DNA of 64,000 nt, taken from NCBI GenBank assembly GCA_014843695.1, contig CM026400.1, positions 16,506,294 to 16,570,293 of the forward strand, read 5' to 3'. How positions within the stretch are numbered: the stretch's first letter is position 1; each line of letters opens with the position of its first letter. The notes under the pieces are model-generated. The model had not been told where the DNA came from, did not search any database, and saw only the letters and a program-made list of their open reading frames with translations. Shown in pieces: positions 50,190 through 61,506 of the stretch. This DNA comes from Archivesica marissinica (lineage: Eukaryota > Mollusca > Bivalvia > Venerida > Vesicomyidae). The translations under genes and the position numbers were made by a program.

Positions 50190-50554
50190 GATCAGTAGTC
50201 CAGTGGTGACACGCTGGACTGGTAATCCAGAGATCGCAGGTTCGATCCCCCGTCTTATCCTAATAATATTAACAGTCTTTCAGATGAGACTTTAATGTAA
50301 CATGCACGCGCTGGACTGGTAATCCAGGGATCGCAGCTTCGATCCCCCGTCTGACCCTAATGCAATGTACAGCCTTTCAGATGGGACTTTAAACCGAGGT
50401 CTCGTGTCAGTGCTGTACACCGTGCACGTAAAATAACCAGAGGAGACTCTGGAATGGGTCTCTATTTGTATCATTGCACTATCCTATCCTCCAAAATGCT
50501 AAACTGATTAATTTCATATGGGCAACAGGTAGCGACAATAAATGAACGTAAGAC
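50190..50554 (+). mobile_element. SINE family 1 with two tRNA-like heads
   Basis: A first head and short core (50,190-50,300, to TTTCAGATGAGACTTTAATG) is followed by a second, 5'-shortened head from GCGCTGGACTGGTAATCCAG, then a full core and 3' part to 50,554. Either one copy inserted into another or the head duplicated. The left-arm partner (23,739-24,020) has one head. Confidence 0.75.
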
Positions 50555-51449
50555 ACGCAGAAAAGAGTGTCGATATGTATCTAAATTCAAATATTCGTAC
50601 CGGAAATATGATTTGCCGGAAGGAGATAATTGAGCCACTTCGAGGTCCGAACGCGTTCTTGTGAACTAGATTGAAGCCTGGAAGCAAACTGACAATCTTT
50701 AATAGTCGAATACAATAAACAAGTGCAATAATAACGTACAGTATAATCATTTATCGGCAAATAAAATACATGCCAATTGAACGAGTAATCCATTGTTGGA
50801 AATCTTTTATTTTCAATCAATACCATTTACAATTTTGAATCGGGAAGAACAATGGCTTCAATGTTTATAATGGATAGAGCATTGGCCAACATATCCAATG
50901 GACCAGGATCGATATTTAGAATATTTCATAATTTTTGTTAATGATATATGAACTTGTATCGACGTCCAGGGCTAATATAACTATTTTGTATAAGTGTCCC
51001 TGTATACATACATGTATGTACAACATATATGTTTTTCAATGTGATACTGTTACTGTTGCTTGTGAAATATAGCAACGATTATGATATTGTACATTTTTTA
51101 TTATAATATTTAAACCAGAATTATTTAGAAATATTAAAAAAATTAATTTCACATCACTATAAATTGTACATATATCTTTATTTCTCGAGTATATAGTTCC
51201 CACGGCCTGTGAAAACACTGTGGAAATATCGTGGCCGTCATTTTGTTTCGCAAGTTTTATAGTTGTATACAGAAATTCAATATTGCACAGAAATAAGATA
51301 TAAACATTTGTATATAATTGTAGTGTTGTAAAGATATCGTGAATACCTACTCGTATACACGGACAAAATACGTGTAAAATCAGTGAAACTGGACGGAAAT
51401 ATCAGAAAAAACATAGGTGACACATTTAGGAAAACGACAAGTAACGAAC
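50555..51449. other. Non-coding arm sequence (second intron, right copy)
   Basis: Matches 22,720-23,738 in reverse complement, with about 115 bp missing near 51,190. Short minus frames (50,514-50,826 and 51,036-51,218) have no recognised content. Confidence 0.4.
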
Positions 51450-52290
51450 AACATGGCGTTACATTGGTATTCGTTTCGTGAACAGAGTCTGTTTGGAAGT
51501 CGCATACTAGAGTTCATAAAACATGAAGAAATGTGTGAGGCTATAAGTCAGACAATTTATCCTACGCATATCACAGGTTAGCAGCGTATAACTGGAATGT
51601 GGCGGATCTACTGAGATCATTTAAAAGTCAAGGTTACTCTAATGTCAGCGGGAGTGACCCTAAGGGAACGCTGACAACCGATTTTGTCAACAAACCCGCT
51701 TCGGTTAGACAGTGAAAATACGGTTCGTATTCGTGTACAAATCTTCCATTAACTGTTGATGATGGTATTATAACACTTGTACTCAGAGACATTAATCTCG
51801 AATACAAGAGAGAAGTTACGAATTAAAAAAAACTAGCAAATTGTGAAACGGGTGACCGCTTTGTAATTGTTTAAAGCGATTTCGCTTAAAGAACCTCTCT
51901 ACAGATTTATGAACTTCGGTCAATTCAAGACACAGGTCATACACACAGGTCAGATAAAGCCGACGTTAAAATGCACACAGTGCTTAGGTGGAGGACATAC
52001 AGTAAGAACGTGTTGTAATCCTTGGACATGTACTATGTGCAAGGAGTCCGGCCATAGAAAGCTTACAGGAGGTACACTCATCCACAGATGATACCGCATC
52101 GGAGACCTCAAGTGCGAGCGAGGATACGGTAACTGGTGGCCCGCAAGATGGAGACGATGAACACGAGCAATGCACCAATAAAGTAAAACAAGCTGAACAA
52201 CATAAATAATCCCTAAATACACCAGCTTCTTTCCATGAAAAAACCAAAGAAGTAAAGCGAACGCACAAAAAGAAACCAAAACAAGCTATC
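51450..52290 (+). pseudogene. LINE ORF1-like protein with two CCHC zinc knuckles, broken
   Basis: Begins near 51,453 with MALHWYSFREQSLFGSR and continues through an ITGMWRIY segment. After stops it reaches TGDRFV and then 51,867-52,091 with CTQCLGGGHTVRTC and CTMCKESGH, two knuckles. A Ser/Thr- and acid-rich tail follows, decayed by shifts. The layout (RNA-binding-like N-terminus, GDRFV-type segment, knuckles) is that of ORF1/gag-like proteins of invertebrate retroelements. The left-arm partner has lost the knuckle region by deletion. Confidence 0.65.
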
Positions 52291-52344
52291 TGCGAGATTC
52301 GGTAAGGTCATCAGCGTCTTGATAAATGTATGCAGCATGCTCCA

Positions 52345-53015
52345 AGCAAGGAGATGAATGCGTCACATAAACAAAACTCCGGTAATATCGAGCACTCACC
52401 GCCCACACTGGCATAAATACTTCACGAACGCACAAAGCAATCGCGGAATTATGACAGTGAATATAGCAATGATTAATCATGAATGTTATTCTGTGTTGAA
52501 ACTGCCCAATGCATATACTAGCTATGTATTAATCGAACAATGGACTACGAACGTGATTATGAAACCATCTAAAAAACAGGAAAATCGTGGCAATATGCCA
52601 CAATAATGATATTATAAGGTGACAATAACAATATAATGATAATGAATAATGAGCGCATCAGTGCGTTGCTGCACTTATTAACGCATCAGTGCAACAAAGC
52701 CGCTATGGTTAGATATGCAAGGAGATGAATGCGTCAAATAAACATAACCCTGGTAAAATCGTGCACTCACCGCCCACACCGGTAGAAATTCCTCCGCGAA
52801 CGCACAAAGCAATAGTGAATGTAGCAATGATTAATCACGAATGTTATTCTGTGTTGAAACTATATACTAGCAATCTATTAATCGAACAATGGACTACTAA
52901 ACTGATTATGAAACCATCTCAAAAACAGGAAAATCGTGGCAATATGCCACAATAATGATATTATAAGGTGACAATAACAATATATTGATAATGAATAATG
53001 AATAATGAACGCATA
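52345..53015. repeat. Direct duplication of a 300-bp segment, each followed by 28-bp units
   Basis: 52,345-52,645 and 52,716-53,015 are about 90 percent alike (GCAAGGAGATGAATGCGTCA at the start, AATCGTGGCAATATGCCACA later). They differ by a deletion of about 20 bp and substitutions. The short sequence between them (52,650-52,700) contains 28-bp units. The two 76-82 codon frames inside are parallel copies without a recognised domain. Confidence 0.85.
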
Positions 53016-53441
53016 TGTGCATTGCTGCACTTATTAACGCATCAGTGCATTGCTGCACTTATTAACGCATCGGTGCATTGCTGCACTTATTAACGCATCA
53101 GTGCATTGCTGCATTTATTAACGCATCGGTGCATTGCTGCACGTATTAACGCATCAGTGCATTGCTGCACTTATTAACACATCGGTGCATTGCTGCACTT
53201 ATTAACGCAGCAGTGCATTGCTGCACTTATTAACGCATCGATGCATTGCTGCACTTATTAACGCATATGTGCGTTGCTGCACTTATTAACGCATCGGTGC
53301 ATTGCTGCACTTATTAACGCATCAGTGCATTGCTGCACTTATTAACGCATCGGTGCATTGCTGCACTTATTAACGCATCAGTGCATTGCTGCACTTATTA
53401 ACGCATCAGTGCATTGCTGCACTTATTAACGCATATGTGCA
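53013..53441. repeat. 28-bp minisatellite, about 15 copies
   Basis: Units carry GTGCATTGCTGCACTTATTA and ACGCATC with A/G/T variation. GTGCATTGCTGCAC is partly self-complementary. The left arm has only a remnant at 22,068-22,108. Confidence 0.93.
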
Positions 53442-53469
53442 TTCAGACCTTTAGTACGGACCAACAAGG

Positions 53470-54000
53470 TTCTATGAAAACTAGATGTATTGGATATAAT
53501 ATACGTCCAATTCAAGATATAATTGCTTGCACAGAACTACTTCAACTAGATGGAGCAATACTATTCTGATATATTTGAAAAACTTTCGATACAATAGAAT
53601 GGTCATCAAAGGTATTATCTCCAAAAACAGGTATCCGCCAAGGCTGTCCTATTTCCACTCTACTTTTTATAATAGCTGCCGAAATCATCGTATCCGACAA
53701 TTAAGCGCACTAAAGGAAGTTGAAATATTAAAATAATTCTCAGGACTGAAATTAAATAAAAAATAAAACCGACGGACTATGGATAGGCAACTTAAAATAT
53801 TCAACAACAAAAATATAAAATATAAATTGGCCAACGTCACTCATTACAGCTTTAGGAATACACGTTGGTAATGATAAAATTTAGTGCAATAAGTTAAATT
53901 GGGAGGATAAAATTAAACAATGCACTACAATCATTTATAACTGGTCAAAAACGAAATTAACATTGTACTTAATAGATGTGGGATAGAACATAACTTAAAT
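53470..54000 (+). pseudogene. Tx1/L1-type LINE reverse-transcriptase fragment
   Basis: Short frame-broken pieces read IIACTELLQLDGAILF, then KTGIRQGCPISTLLFIIAAE (the R-x-G-C-P motif of L1-group enzymes). Next come NKTDGLWIG and INWPTSLITALGIHVG, then KLNWEDKIKQCTTIIYNW, as in Tx1-like elements. Many stops. This is a different LINE clade from the CR1-like copy at 17,349 and lies only in the right arm. Confidence 0.68.
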
Positions 54001-54600
54001 CAATGAAATACATAGTACTCGGATATTAGTTGTCATATCCACAATACCATTATGTAAATTTGGTTTTATTAATCGATGTGCTTACCATATATAAGACATA
54101 TTTCGTAAGTGACAGCAGGTCAACTAATTTAAATGTATACATGACTTTTAAAAAGGAATTTAATTTTTATGTTAAATACGTCATAAAAGACGGACTAAAG
54201 TATGTTTAGTTTAGTTTAATTATATTGTATTCATTCTTTCTATATATACAATGTACAGAACAAAATAAAGGAACATACTTGTGTAATCATGCATAATATA
54301 TAAGATTTATGTTTTTGCTCAAGAATTGTCAATAAATGTTGAAACAAATGGGTTTGGCCACACGTTTTAGCAAATTAAAGAATGCCTTAATAAAGAAGAT
54401 AAACGCATATTTAGAAATCAGGTAGTGCATTATATCTGATGCTAGATCTATATACTGTATGCTTAAGTACGTACATAGTCTAGACCCCAATGTTACTGTT
54501 AAAATGTAGCCAGAATTCCCAACCGTGCTCTTGGCCTTCTCATTGCTAGATGTAAGTTAATTGGATGGGGTCCTTATGCCCAGTAGCGTTTAATTGTATG
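54001..54600. other. Right-arm-specific intron sequence, nothing recognised
   Basis: AT-rich with a few decayed remnants possibly of the LINE above. No clear feature. Confidence 0.4.
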
Positions 54601-54633
54601 TCTGTCTGTCTGTTTGTCTGTCTGGCTGGCTGT

Positions 54634-54700
<67 letters not shown>

Positions 54701-54704
54701 TCAG
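54601..54704. repeat. (TCTG)/(GCTG)n microsatellite
   Basis: Starts as TCTG/TTTG units and switches to a long GCTG run. It is the positional partner of the pure (AGAC)n run of the left arm, so the motif has changed by one base. Confidence 0.95.
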
Positions 54705-54914
54705 TCTAAAACCAGGTCCATCTATTATACTTTAATCTTAAAATCGCCATAATTATCATGATTGATCCATTTAGTTAAAAGCTACATGGAATCACGATGA
54801 ATGTACATTGAAAATTACTGAGCACAATTTTACTGTTAATACACTTACGCTCCAATACCCATTCCTCTCTACGCCCATTGTGTATTTCGTTTCCCTAAGC
54901 TCATCAAAACTTAC

Positions 54915-55122
54915 AAGTACAACAGAATACATATCCAGGTATGTGCAAACTGACAGGTGCTGTTAGTGATCCATTTCTGCTGCATACGCCAGCGCCGGGA
55001 CATACTTCTTGTAGCATATCGTACATACGCGAAATGTCGTTGTCTTCAAGACAATCTACTTTAGTCAATGCGACTATAGTAATTAGTAATCGGAGCATAT
55101 TGAGACAGAGATGATTGTGGTC
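54915..55122 (-). CDS. Exon 1 (signal peptide) of secreted/receptor-like protein, right copy
   Basis: Reverse-complement partner of 14,694-14,901, with the acceptor CTTGTTTTTGCAG, ATG at 55,096-55,098 and the GTAAGT donor preserved. The frame is intact. The signal peptide MLRLLITIVALTKVDC is identical to the left copy. Differences cluster at the end (SLHIPGYVFCCT instead of SLPRHGYGFCCT), plus one Ser to Tyr change. Joined in phase to the exon ending at 50,043, which carries a premature stop further in. Confidence 0.65.
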
Positions 55123-55298
55123 CTGCAAAAACAAGTGCATTATATATTTCATAATAATATTTTGATATGACCACTCTGTTACTGATGCACACTATTTCGA
55201 TTTGAGGATTTGAGTTAATATAGAGCTACATCAATACATATGTCACTGATACAATGACGTACACATTCATTTGTAGTGAGGAAAAGTTGTGTGTGGCT

Positions 55299-55430
55299 TA
55301 CGTTTATCTATCGTCGCTACCGGTTGCCCATATGATCGACGCCTCGTGAAGAGATTAGTCATTGTAGAGTTTTGGGGGATAGTGCGATGATACAGACATG
55401 GAGTCTCGTCTGATTCTTTTACTAAAGCAG
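55299..55430 (-). mobile_element. SINE family 1, 3' half only (right arm)
   Basis: Partner of 14,381-14,525, with the same truncation, so the truncated insertion predates separation of the arms. Confidence 0.65.
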
Positions 55431-55956
55431 GTTTGAGCTTATATCTTACTTAAAACACATAGTTATATAACACGATGCTACAAATTGATTCGTACATGTA
55501 CGAGTAGGATTTAATATAATACTCTGTCTTTTGACAGCAGTCCAATATTAATAATAATGAACTGCAAGTACGTAACGACGGTGTTTTACTGTTTGATCAA
55601 TCTTGGTATAGCCAATGCGTTACTATTGGGATCTTAGACTACACATGGTATAATGTTGTTATGTTATGCCTTCCAATGAAATATAGACATTTATCAGTGA
55701 AAATGTTAGTTTGACTGGTTGAAAGCAGTGGAATAAGATGTTTTGTTTGTCACTGCTGTGCTCTTGTGATACCTAGCCACTGCATGTTGAAATGTTGTCA
55801 ACGCGACGTCATTTGTGGTCGTGTACACACAACGTTCTTGTACTATTTAGCACAATGTTGCATCGTTTAATTAGTCGTTTTCTATCATAATAAGCACCAT
55901 TATGTATAGACTAAAACTATTATTTGTTTGTTTAATTGATGATCAAATACTATTTT

Positions 55957-56310
55957 ACTCCCATGAACATAGAACGGTATTTACGTCAATGTTTTACATG
56001 TTTAAGATTAACCTCCCATAAATTAGAACTTGAATTTGGAAGATTTAATGGTATTGATAGAAATAATAGATTATGTAAATTATGCAATCAAGATGTAATT
56101 GAATCAGAATACCATTTATAGTATGTTAAAAAAAATACAGATATATAAGATTGAAATATTTGGGCTACATAGCATGACCATCAATGAATGAATTTATATC
56201 TATCATGTCATACAAAAATAACAAATATTTGATAAATGTTTGTAAATACATCAACGAAGCTATGCCATTACGTAGTAATACCCTGTCAATTACTACTGTT
56301 TCTTAAATGT
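55957..56310 (+). pseudogene. LINE ORF2 C-terminal fragment (right arm, unexpanded)
   Basis: The frame 55,936-56,121 reads MNIERYLRQCFTCLRLT, then SHKLELEFGRFNGIDR, then CKLCNQDVIESEYHL, the zinc-containing tail. After a stop and shift the tail continues to ICKYINEAM-like sequence near 56,270. The first 18 codons are the segment that became the 14-copy 54-bp array in the left arm. Confidence 0.72.
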
Positions 56311-56670
56311 TTTATTTATTTTAATTGTTTATATATGTATATCTGTAACATGTTTTGCGATGTCTTTATTTCTATCGTTGTAAATGGCCAAAGGCAATAT
56401 ATTTGCTGATTATGCCAATACATTTGAAACTTGAACTATCACCCATGGTTAGCTCCACAATAATGATTTAATTACTTCTGAAGATTGTTCGTCTGTGCTT
56501 GTAAGTTTCTATTTTAATTAATTTACACGATAGATCTAAAATAGCGAATTACATGGCTGGCCAGATAATTAAATGTATATAGGCATTTAGGAAATTCCGA
56601 CAAAAAGACATTCTTTGAACTTTAATATATTTGGTCGATTATAATAAAATCGTTTATGCTTTACAATGAA

Positions 56671-56869
56671 TGGAGGTCGTGATAGCGCCTTCAGTTGCGA
56701 ACGGCCTGAAGTTGGAGCCCCGCTAGAGCTGTTACGAGTGTGTAAGGCTTTTAAATCTCACGTTGCCTCTTCTCTCTGCCCCGTGGTGATTGATTCCATC
56801 AGTAATGAGGTATTAATATAAGTTATAAGAACTTGTTTCCCAATCCTAAAATAAATGTGTATAAAATAA
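56671..56869 (+). mobile_element. SINE family 2 copy (right arm)
   Basis: Head GTCGTGATAGCGCC, a changed B box (GTTGGAGCCCC), CACGTTGCCTCTTCTCTCTG body and AACTTGTTTCCCAATCC tail. Partner of 12,210-12,412. Confidence 0.75.
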
Positions 56870-57234
56870 TGAATGATAGAGTTTTCTCAGTGAAACAAAA
56901 CTCCATCTTACACCGCTTTGAAATATGGCATTGTCTCTGCCACCGATTGCGTTTCGTATTCCTGTGCGGTTAGATGTTCTTTTGATTTTTAGCTATCATT
57001 ATTAAGTAATATATTCTATTGAATTTGTTTTGTCTGTAGTTTTTAATTTTGACAGCGAAACAGAAACTAACTCGAAAATTATACAGGAACTATTTCTTAT
57101 TACTGATGTTCACATTAACAGAATCTTTTTCTGAACCCCGATATATCATTGTGGTATATGTTGGCATTCAACAGTTATAATGTCTTATAATATATAATTC
57201 TGTATAATTAAACAGGTATATAAAATGAACATAC

Positions 57235-57291
57235 CTTGTGACTGTGCTTAGCAGATTTCAGTGGCATCCCCAAAAAGCACGTTTATATATA
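57235..57291 (-). promoter_or_regulatory. TATA box and untranslated exon, right copy
   Basis: Minus strand TATATATAAACGTG at 57,291 downwards, CACTGAAATCTGCTAAGCAC in the exon, and donor CAAG|GTATGT at 57,235. The exon is 8 bp shorter than in the left arm, but both signals are unchanged. Confidence 0.45.
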
Positions 57292-57493
57292 TCAGTAAGA
57301 AGTACGGGTTCATTCTTTGGTCAAACATCAAATTATCCTTATTTAGTAATTACAAAAATATATTGTTAATCTCCTAGGAAAGCCTCCAAGTGTCTTTCAT
57401 GTGTAGCAAATGATTAAATGGCCGTTGAATGAAATTAGATATAATACACTACCTTTCCGTTTATTATTGTGTTTTTGTAAGGTTTTATATTAA

Positions 57494-57937
57494 TTAATTA
57501 GTTTCGCAGTTATATATATATATATACAGCTCAGTGTTAAACATATATATATATCGTATTTTATATTTATTTATGCCAATAAAAAATGAAGAATATATAA
57601 GGTTGAACATGTTTGACTCACTCAACATTGACTCACTCAACATTGGCATGGATGATATTTCATTTCGAAAATGTCGATGCATTTGGATTTTCATAACTTG
57701 TTGATTATATACTATACTTGGTTGCCCAGATTTGGAAACACCTACATTCCAAATCGAGCATGCTTGGTATACCATACAAAAGCATTCGAATTCTCATAAG
57801 TATGTGTGTCATAATGGCAACATTATGTGTGCCATGCCTCACCATGTCAATGTACAATTCTATCAACATAAAAGTGATACCTTATTAAATTAGATACGAT
57901 TTATGTCAAGTATGTTCGTATTATGCATCTCTGTAAA
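57494..57937. other. AT-rich arm sequence
   Basis: Partner of 11,124-11,580 with a (TA)n tract at 57,513-57,553. The minus frame 57,494-57,775 is partly shared with the left arm but has no recognisable content. Confidence 0.4.
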
Positions 57938-58130
57938 TACAGTCTACATCCGTTATGTCAAAGTCGGTTATGTCGAATTCTCCGGTTATCTCTAAGTCGG
58001 ATCAAAGTCCCGTTTCAGACACTATCATTTTGCATATAACTGGATCCGTTTATATCGAATTTCGTAAAGTCGAATATCATTTATGTCGAAGTATTTGTTC
58101 CGGTCCGACGTGATTCGACATAAGTGTGTA
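57938..58130. mobile_element. pogo/Tigger-like MITE (right arm)
   Basis: Partner of 10,923-11,123. It begins TACAGTCTACATCCGTTATG, has internal TTATGTCGAA repeats and ends near GACATAAGTGTGTA. The terminal pairing is a little worse than in the left copy. Confidence 0.58.
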
Positions 58131-58192
58131 CTTAAATTTAATTTACAATAAAAATGTAATGTAAACATAATTGTTGTAAGAGGGAAATCAAG

Positions 58193-58372
58193 TGTCATAC
58201 AGTTCGTTCAACATATTGTACATACTGAGCACCGCCGATTCAAGGGTCATCAAGTGTAATACAGTTCGTTCAACATCTTGTACATACTGAGCACCGCCGA
58301 TTCAAGGGAAATCAAGTGTAATACAGTTCGTTCAACATCTTGTACATACTGATCACCGCCGAATCACGAACA
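58193..58372. repeat. 62-bp repeat, three units (unexpanded state)
   Basis: Three units in reverse complement between the same flanks that border the 7.5-kb left array. Confidence 0.93.
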
Positions 58373-58714
58373 CTGATTAATATTCGTGTATCTAAGATTT
58401 CATTCTGATTTCATATTTATTCGTATACCAAAGTACCTTAAACTGCCATGTAGGATCACCTGTGTTTGTTTTACAATTGTTTTACAACTACCATGATGTG
58501 CTTTACAAACAGGTTTCAGTGTATTGCGCAACATAAACAACAGTATGTATATAGTATAAAACACAATTGTAAAAGTAGAGTTGATCGAAATATAGTTAAA
58601 TTGTCTAAAGAATAAATAATTGTTATTGTGTTACAAATAATAATTATTATGCAAATAATACAATTAATAATGTATACACGTTTCTCAAAATATATGATGA
58701 TGTATGTTGGATTT

Positions 58715-58795
58715 ATTGTAACCGCCATGTTATGTTTATGGCGTTGAACATATTATATGTTTATGCCAAATAAAGTATATTGAATTTAATTTAAT
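58715..58795 (+). mobile_element. 3' end relic of a LINE/SINE (right arm)
   Basis: GCCAAATAAAGTATATTGAA followed by TTTAATTTAATT repeats. Partner of 2,983-3,075. Confidence 0.45.
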
Positions 58796-59149
58796 TGATG
58801 TTGTAAGTACATTGTACAGTATGTAAATAAGTAAGAGATGTATTCGTTATTTCAGTCTCATCGTTGTACAATACATAACATATACACAACAGATTATCGT
58901 GGCAAAGCACAACACCATTCATTATAAACGAATTAATAGAGACTAATCTAATCATAGATAATCAAACTATCACAGTCTACTGACATGTTATTATATTTAC
59001 TTATTAAAACCGAGGAGCAGTCACTAATTGAAAATTAAATACTTAAAAACCAGAAATTCTGAAATACTGAAATGGAAAAAGAGCACTAATGGGCACTTAA
59101 GAAATGTTTTAAAACATTAGTTTTCAGCCTCGATCAGATCGCGGTTGAA

Positions 59150-59365
59150 CTAATTAGCAGCTGTTTCTCGGAATGGATTGGTTGCAATAATGTAACATAT
59201 CGTATATGTGTAGTGCTTTGTCCATTTGTAAATATAACAAGAAAAGCTATGACAACAATTGTTGCCATAGCAATACTCATCTGCTATAAATAACGATGTA
59301 GGGGTTAGAGAATGGAGGTATATCTTAGCAAGACATCTCAACCCCCCATATTTAAAAGTCGCCAT
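59150..59365 (-). CDS. Unrecognised 71-codon frame, partner of 2,412-2,642
   Basis: Differs from the left copy by a few replacements (CLAKIY versus CIANIY) and ends five codons earlier. No domain is recognised. Confidence 0.18.
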   Translation of the reverse strand: MATFKYGGLRCLAKIYLHSLTPTSLFIADEYCYGNNCCHSFSCYIYKWTKHYTYTICYIIATNPFRETAAN

Positions 59366-59542
59366 CGCATAAATGCATTTGGGCGACTAAGTTTTCTAAA
59401 AGGTTTAAAATAAACATCATCTAAAAGTGATGAGCCTGACCCTCTCAATATCAAATCTTTCAGATGGGACTATAAACGAGAGACTCGCCTCGTTGCTATA
59501 CAACAGGCATATAAAACAACCAACGTGCCGACACTATTTAGG

Positions 59543-59823
59543 TGGATCTGTAGTCCAGTGGTAACACGCTGGACTGATAATCCAGGGATCGCAGATTCGA
59601 TCCCCCGTCTGACCCTAATAAAATTAACAGTCTTTCAGATGAGACGTTAAACCGAAGTCTCGTGTGTGTGCTTTACACCGTGCACGTAAAAGAACCAGCG
59701 GAGACTCTGGAATGGGTCTCTTGTCTGTATCATGCACTATTCTCCAAAATCTAAAATGACTAATATCTTCAGGAGGCGTTGCTCATATGGGCAACCGGTA
59801 GCGACGATAAATAAACGTAAAAC
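59543..59823 (+). mobile_element. SINE family 1, near full length (right arm)
   Basis: Head GGATCTGTAGTCCAGTGG, B-box-like GATTCGATCCCCC, core and 3' part to AATAAACGTAAAAC. Partner of 1,957-2,233. The best copy for defining the family, about 281 bp. Confidence 0.87.
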
Positions 59824-60276
59824 ACGCATTATTTATACTAAGAATAACTATGCATGGTTTACTGTTAAGCACGAGAAACGACAATATAGCAAACATTGTG
59901 TTTTGGGAAAGGGTTGTTGCACTGAATACATGCATATAAACCAATTTAGCTAAAGAATGCCTTTAAATCTTAATGTATATTCAATATGCTAGGTCACTTG
60001 CATACGTGGTGAAGGGTGGTAGGGGACTCCTACATTTCTATATTCAACCTGTAAATAGGGATGAAAAGGTTAGACAAGAAAGTAGCAGTTAATGGAAATT
60101 AAAAATTGGGAAGCAGTTGTTATGTAAAATACATTAAAACATAAAAATATATATATTGACACAATGTTGCTACCAAGTCATTTTGTCCTTGTTTAAGGAA
60201 TTTCTATAGTCAACAGTTGTGTTATCATCTATGACCTGGGTTGGGGATTACGCCAGGGAATCACTAAATAACAAGA

Positions 60277-60558
60277 TTAAGAAATAAACATGCTTAATGC
60301 AAGTAAAATACTACAAATATCATCATAGTACATGACAGCAATGTTTCTACACAGATATTCAAAAAGATGCAAATCATAAAACATTGATGAACATAATTTA
60401 TTTAGTCTAAATACATATATACATGCAATTGCATAAGAACTTATACATTTCTCTAACAACTTGAGCAAATATTTATGATGTTTTAGTTTATTTACCAATG
60501 AGGACAACAATGACACTGTATCGCTCACCTGACTCCATTGTTCACACAAGAGTGTCAT
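60277..60558 (-). CDS. Unrecognised 93-codon frame, broken in the left arm
   Basis: Open here and rich in Leu and Cys (CEQWSQVSDTVSLLSSLVNK). The left counterpart near 1,195-1,490 has a frameshift and stop. No family is recognised. Probably chance, or a decayed element exon. Confidence 0.15.
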   Translation of the reverse strand: MTLLCEQWSQVSDTVSLLSSLVNKLKHHKYLLKLLEKCISSYAIACIYVFRLNKLCSSMFYDLHLFEYLCRNIAVMYYDDICSILLALSMFIS

Positions 60559-60685
60559 GCAACAACTATGAATATCATTGAATTGTACATCTTACTAAAT
60601 GTCGACGGTAGATTTTTCGAAGAATTTGTAATATTTTGAGATGGAAGAATTTGTACCATGATGACAAGTAAATAGTAAATCATAA

Positions 60686-60895
60686 ATGGTGACTATAGAC
60701 CCTATGGTTGCTGGGGAGAAGACGCTTGAACATGTTCATTGTGACGACGTCGGACGGGCGGTAACCATATATGTAGTTTCTTCAACACTTTCTAAATATT
60801 TTCAGGATTTACGCATCTATAAACTACATGAGGGGATGCTATATTGTGATATCCACTTTAAACATCGAAAAAGGTTATTAACGGAAATAAACTAA
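60686..60895 (+). CDS. Unrecognised 69-codon frame, broken in the left arm
   Basis: Reads MVTIDPMVAGEKTLEHVH, then VVSSTLSKYF. The left counterpart (minus, about 1,075-845) agrees for about 45 codons with conservative changes (CEDVGRSVIVYVV versus CDDVGRAVTIYVV) before a stop. The change pattern hints at former coding. No family is recognised. Confidence 0.22.
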   Translation: MVTIDPMVAGEKTLEHVHCDDVGRAVTIYVVSSTLSKYFQDLRIYKLHEGMLYCDIHFKHRKRLLTEIN

Positions 60896-61506
60896 TGATC
60901 GAAAATGGATAAGGGCTATTTTGAACATTGTGCGTAATTCCCACTTGTTTTCCATAGAAACTACCACCAACCTGTAGGAGTAAACAGGTCAAGTGGTTGG
61001 GAAATATTTCTCCATAATTTAAATATGTAATTAATGGATGGTTGTTTGGGTCAGGCAGTAGGTGAATAAGCGTGGCTGAAATCTTGGGAAGAAGTCACTT
61101 ATTCCTAACTTCTTCTCACTATTCATACAGTTAGAAATTTGAAAATTTACCGAGAAGTATAACTTCAACTACTGTGTTCAATAATGTATGTTTAAATGTT
61201 AAACCAAATTGACCTGCATAGCCTACAGTAAATACAAATGTTATTACTCTTTATCGTGACATGTACTTCACTAATATTCCAACAAATGGTACAATGATCA
61301 TTTTATTATTATGCTATGTCTCATCACAGACAACCACTATGACACATTTGACTGTTCACACATACGGATCGATACAGTACAACCGAACATCTGTGACCAT
61401 CTGCAGCAAATATGTATTCCTGTAAAACACAATATATAAATTCTTGTTATTGTATATACATGCCCAACAGTTGTAGATTGCTCGAATTGATATTGGCTTG
61501 TCGGCA

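Larger units (their letters stand above)
47340..61506. repeat. Right arm of giant inverted repeat
   Basis: Reverse-complement partner of 1-27,350 with the same order of SINEs, LINE fragments, MITE, promoter, exons and flanks. Sections private to this arm are about 47,960-49,140 (inserted CG-rich palindromic element and (CGCA)n) and about 52,290-54,600 (300-bp duplication, 28-bp array, Tx1/L1-type relic). At 61,506 it pairs with base 1, so any further extension cannot be judged. Confidence 0.93.
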
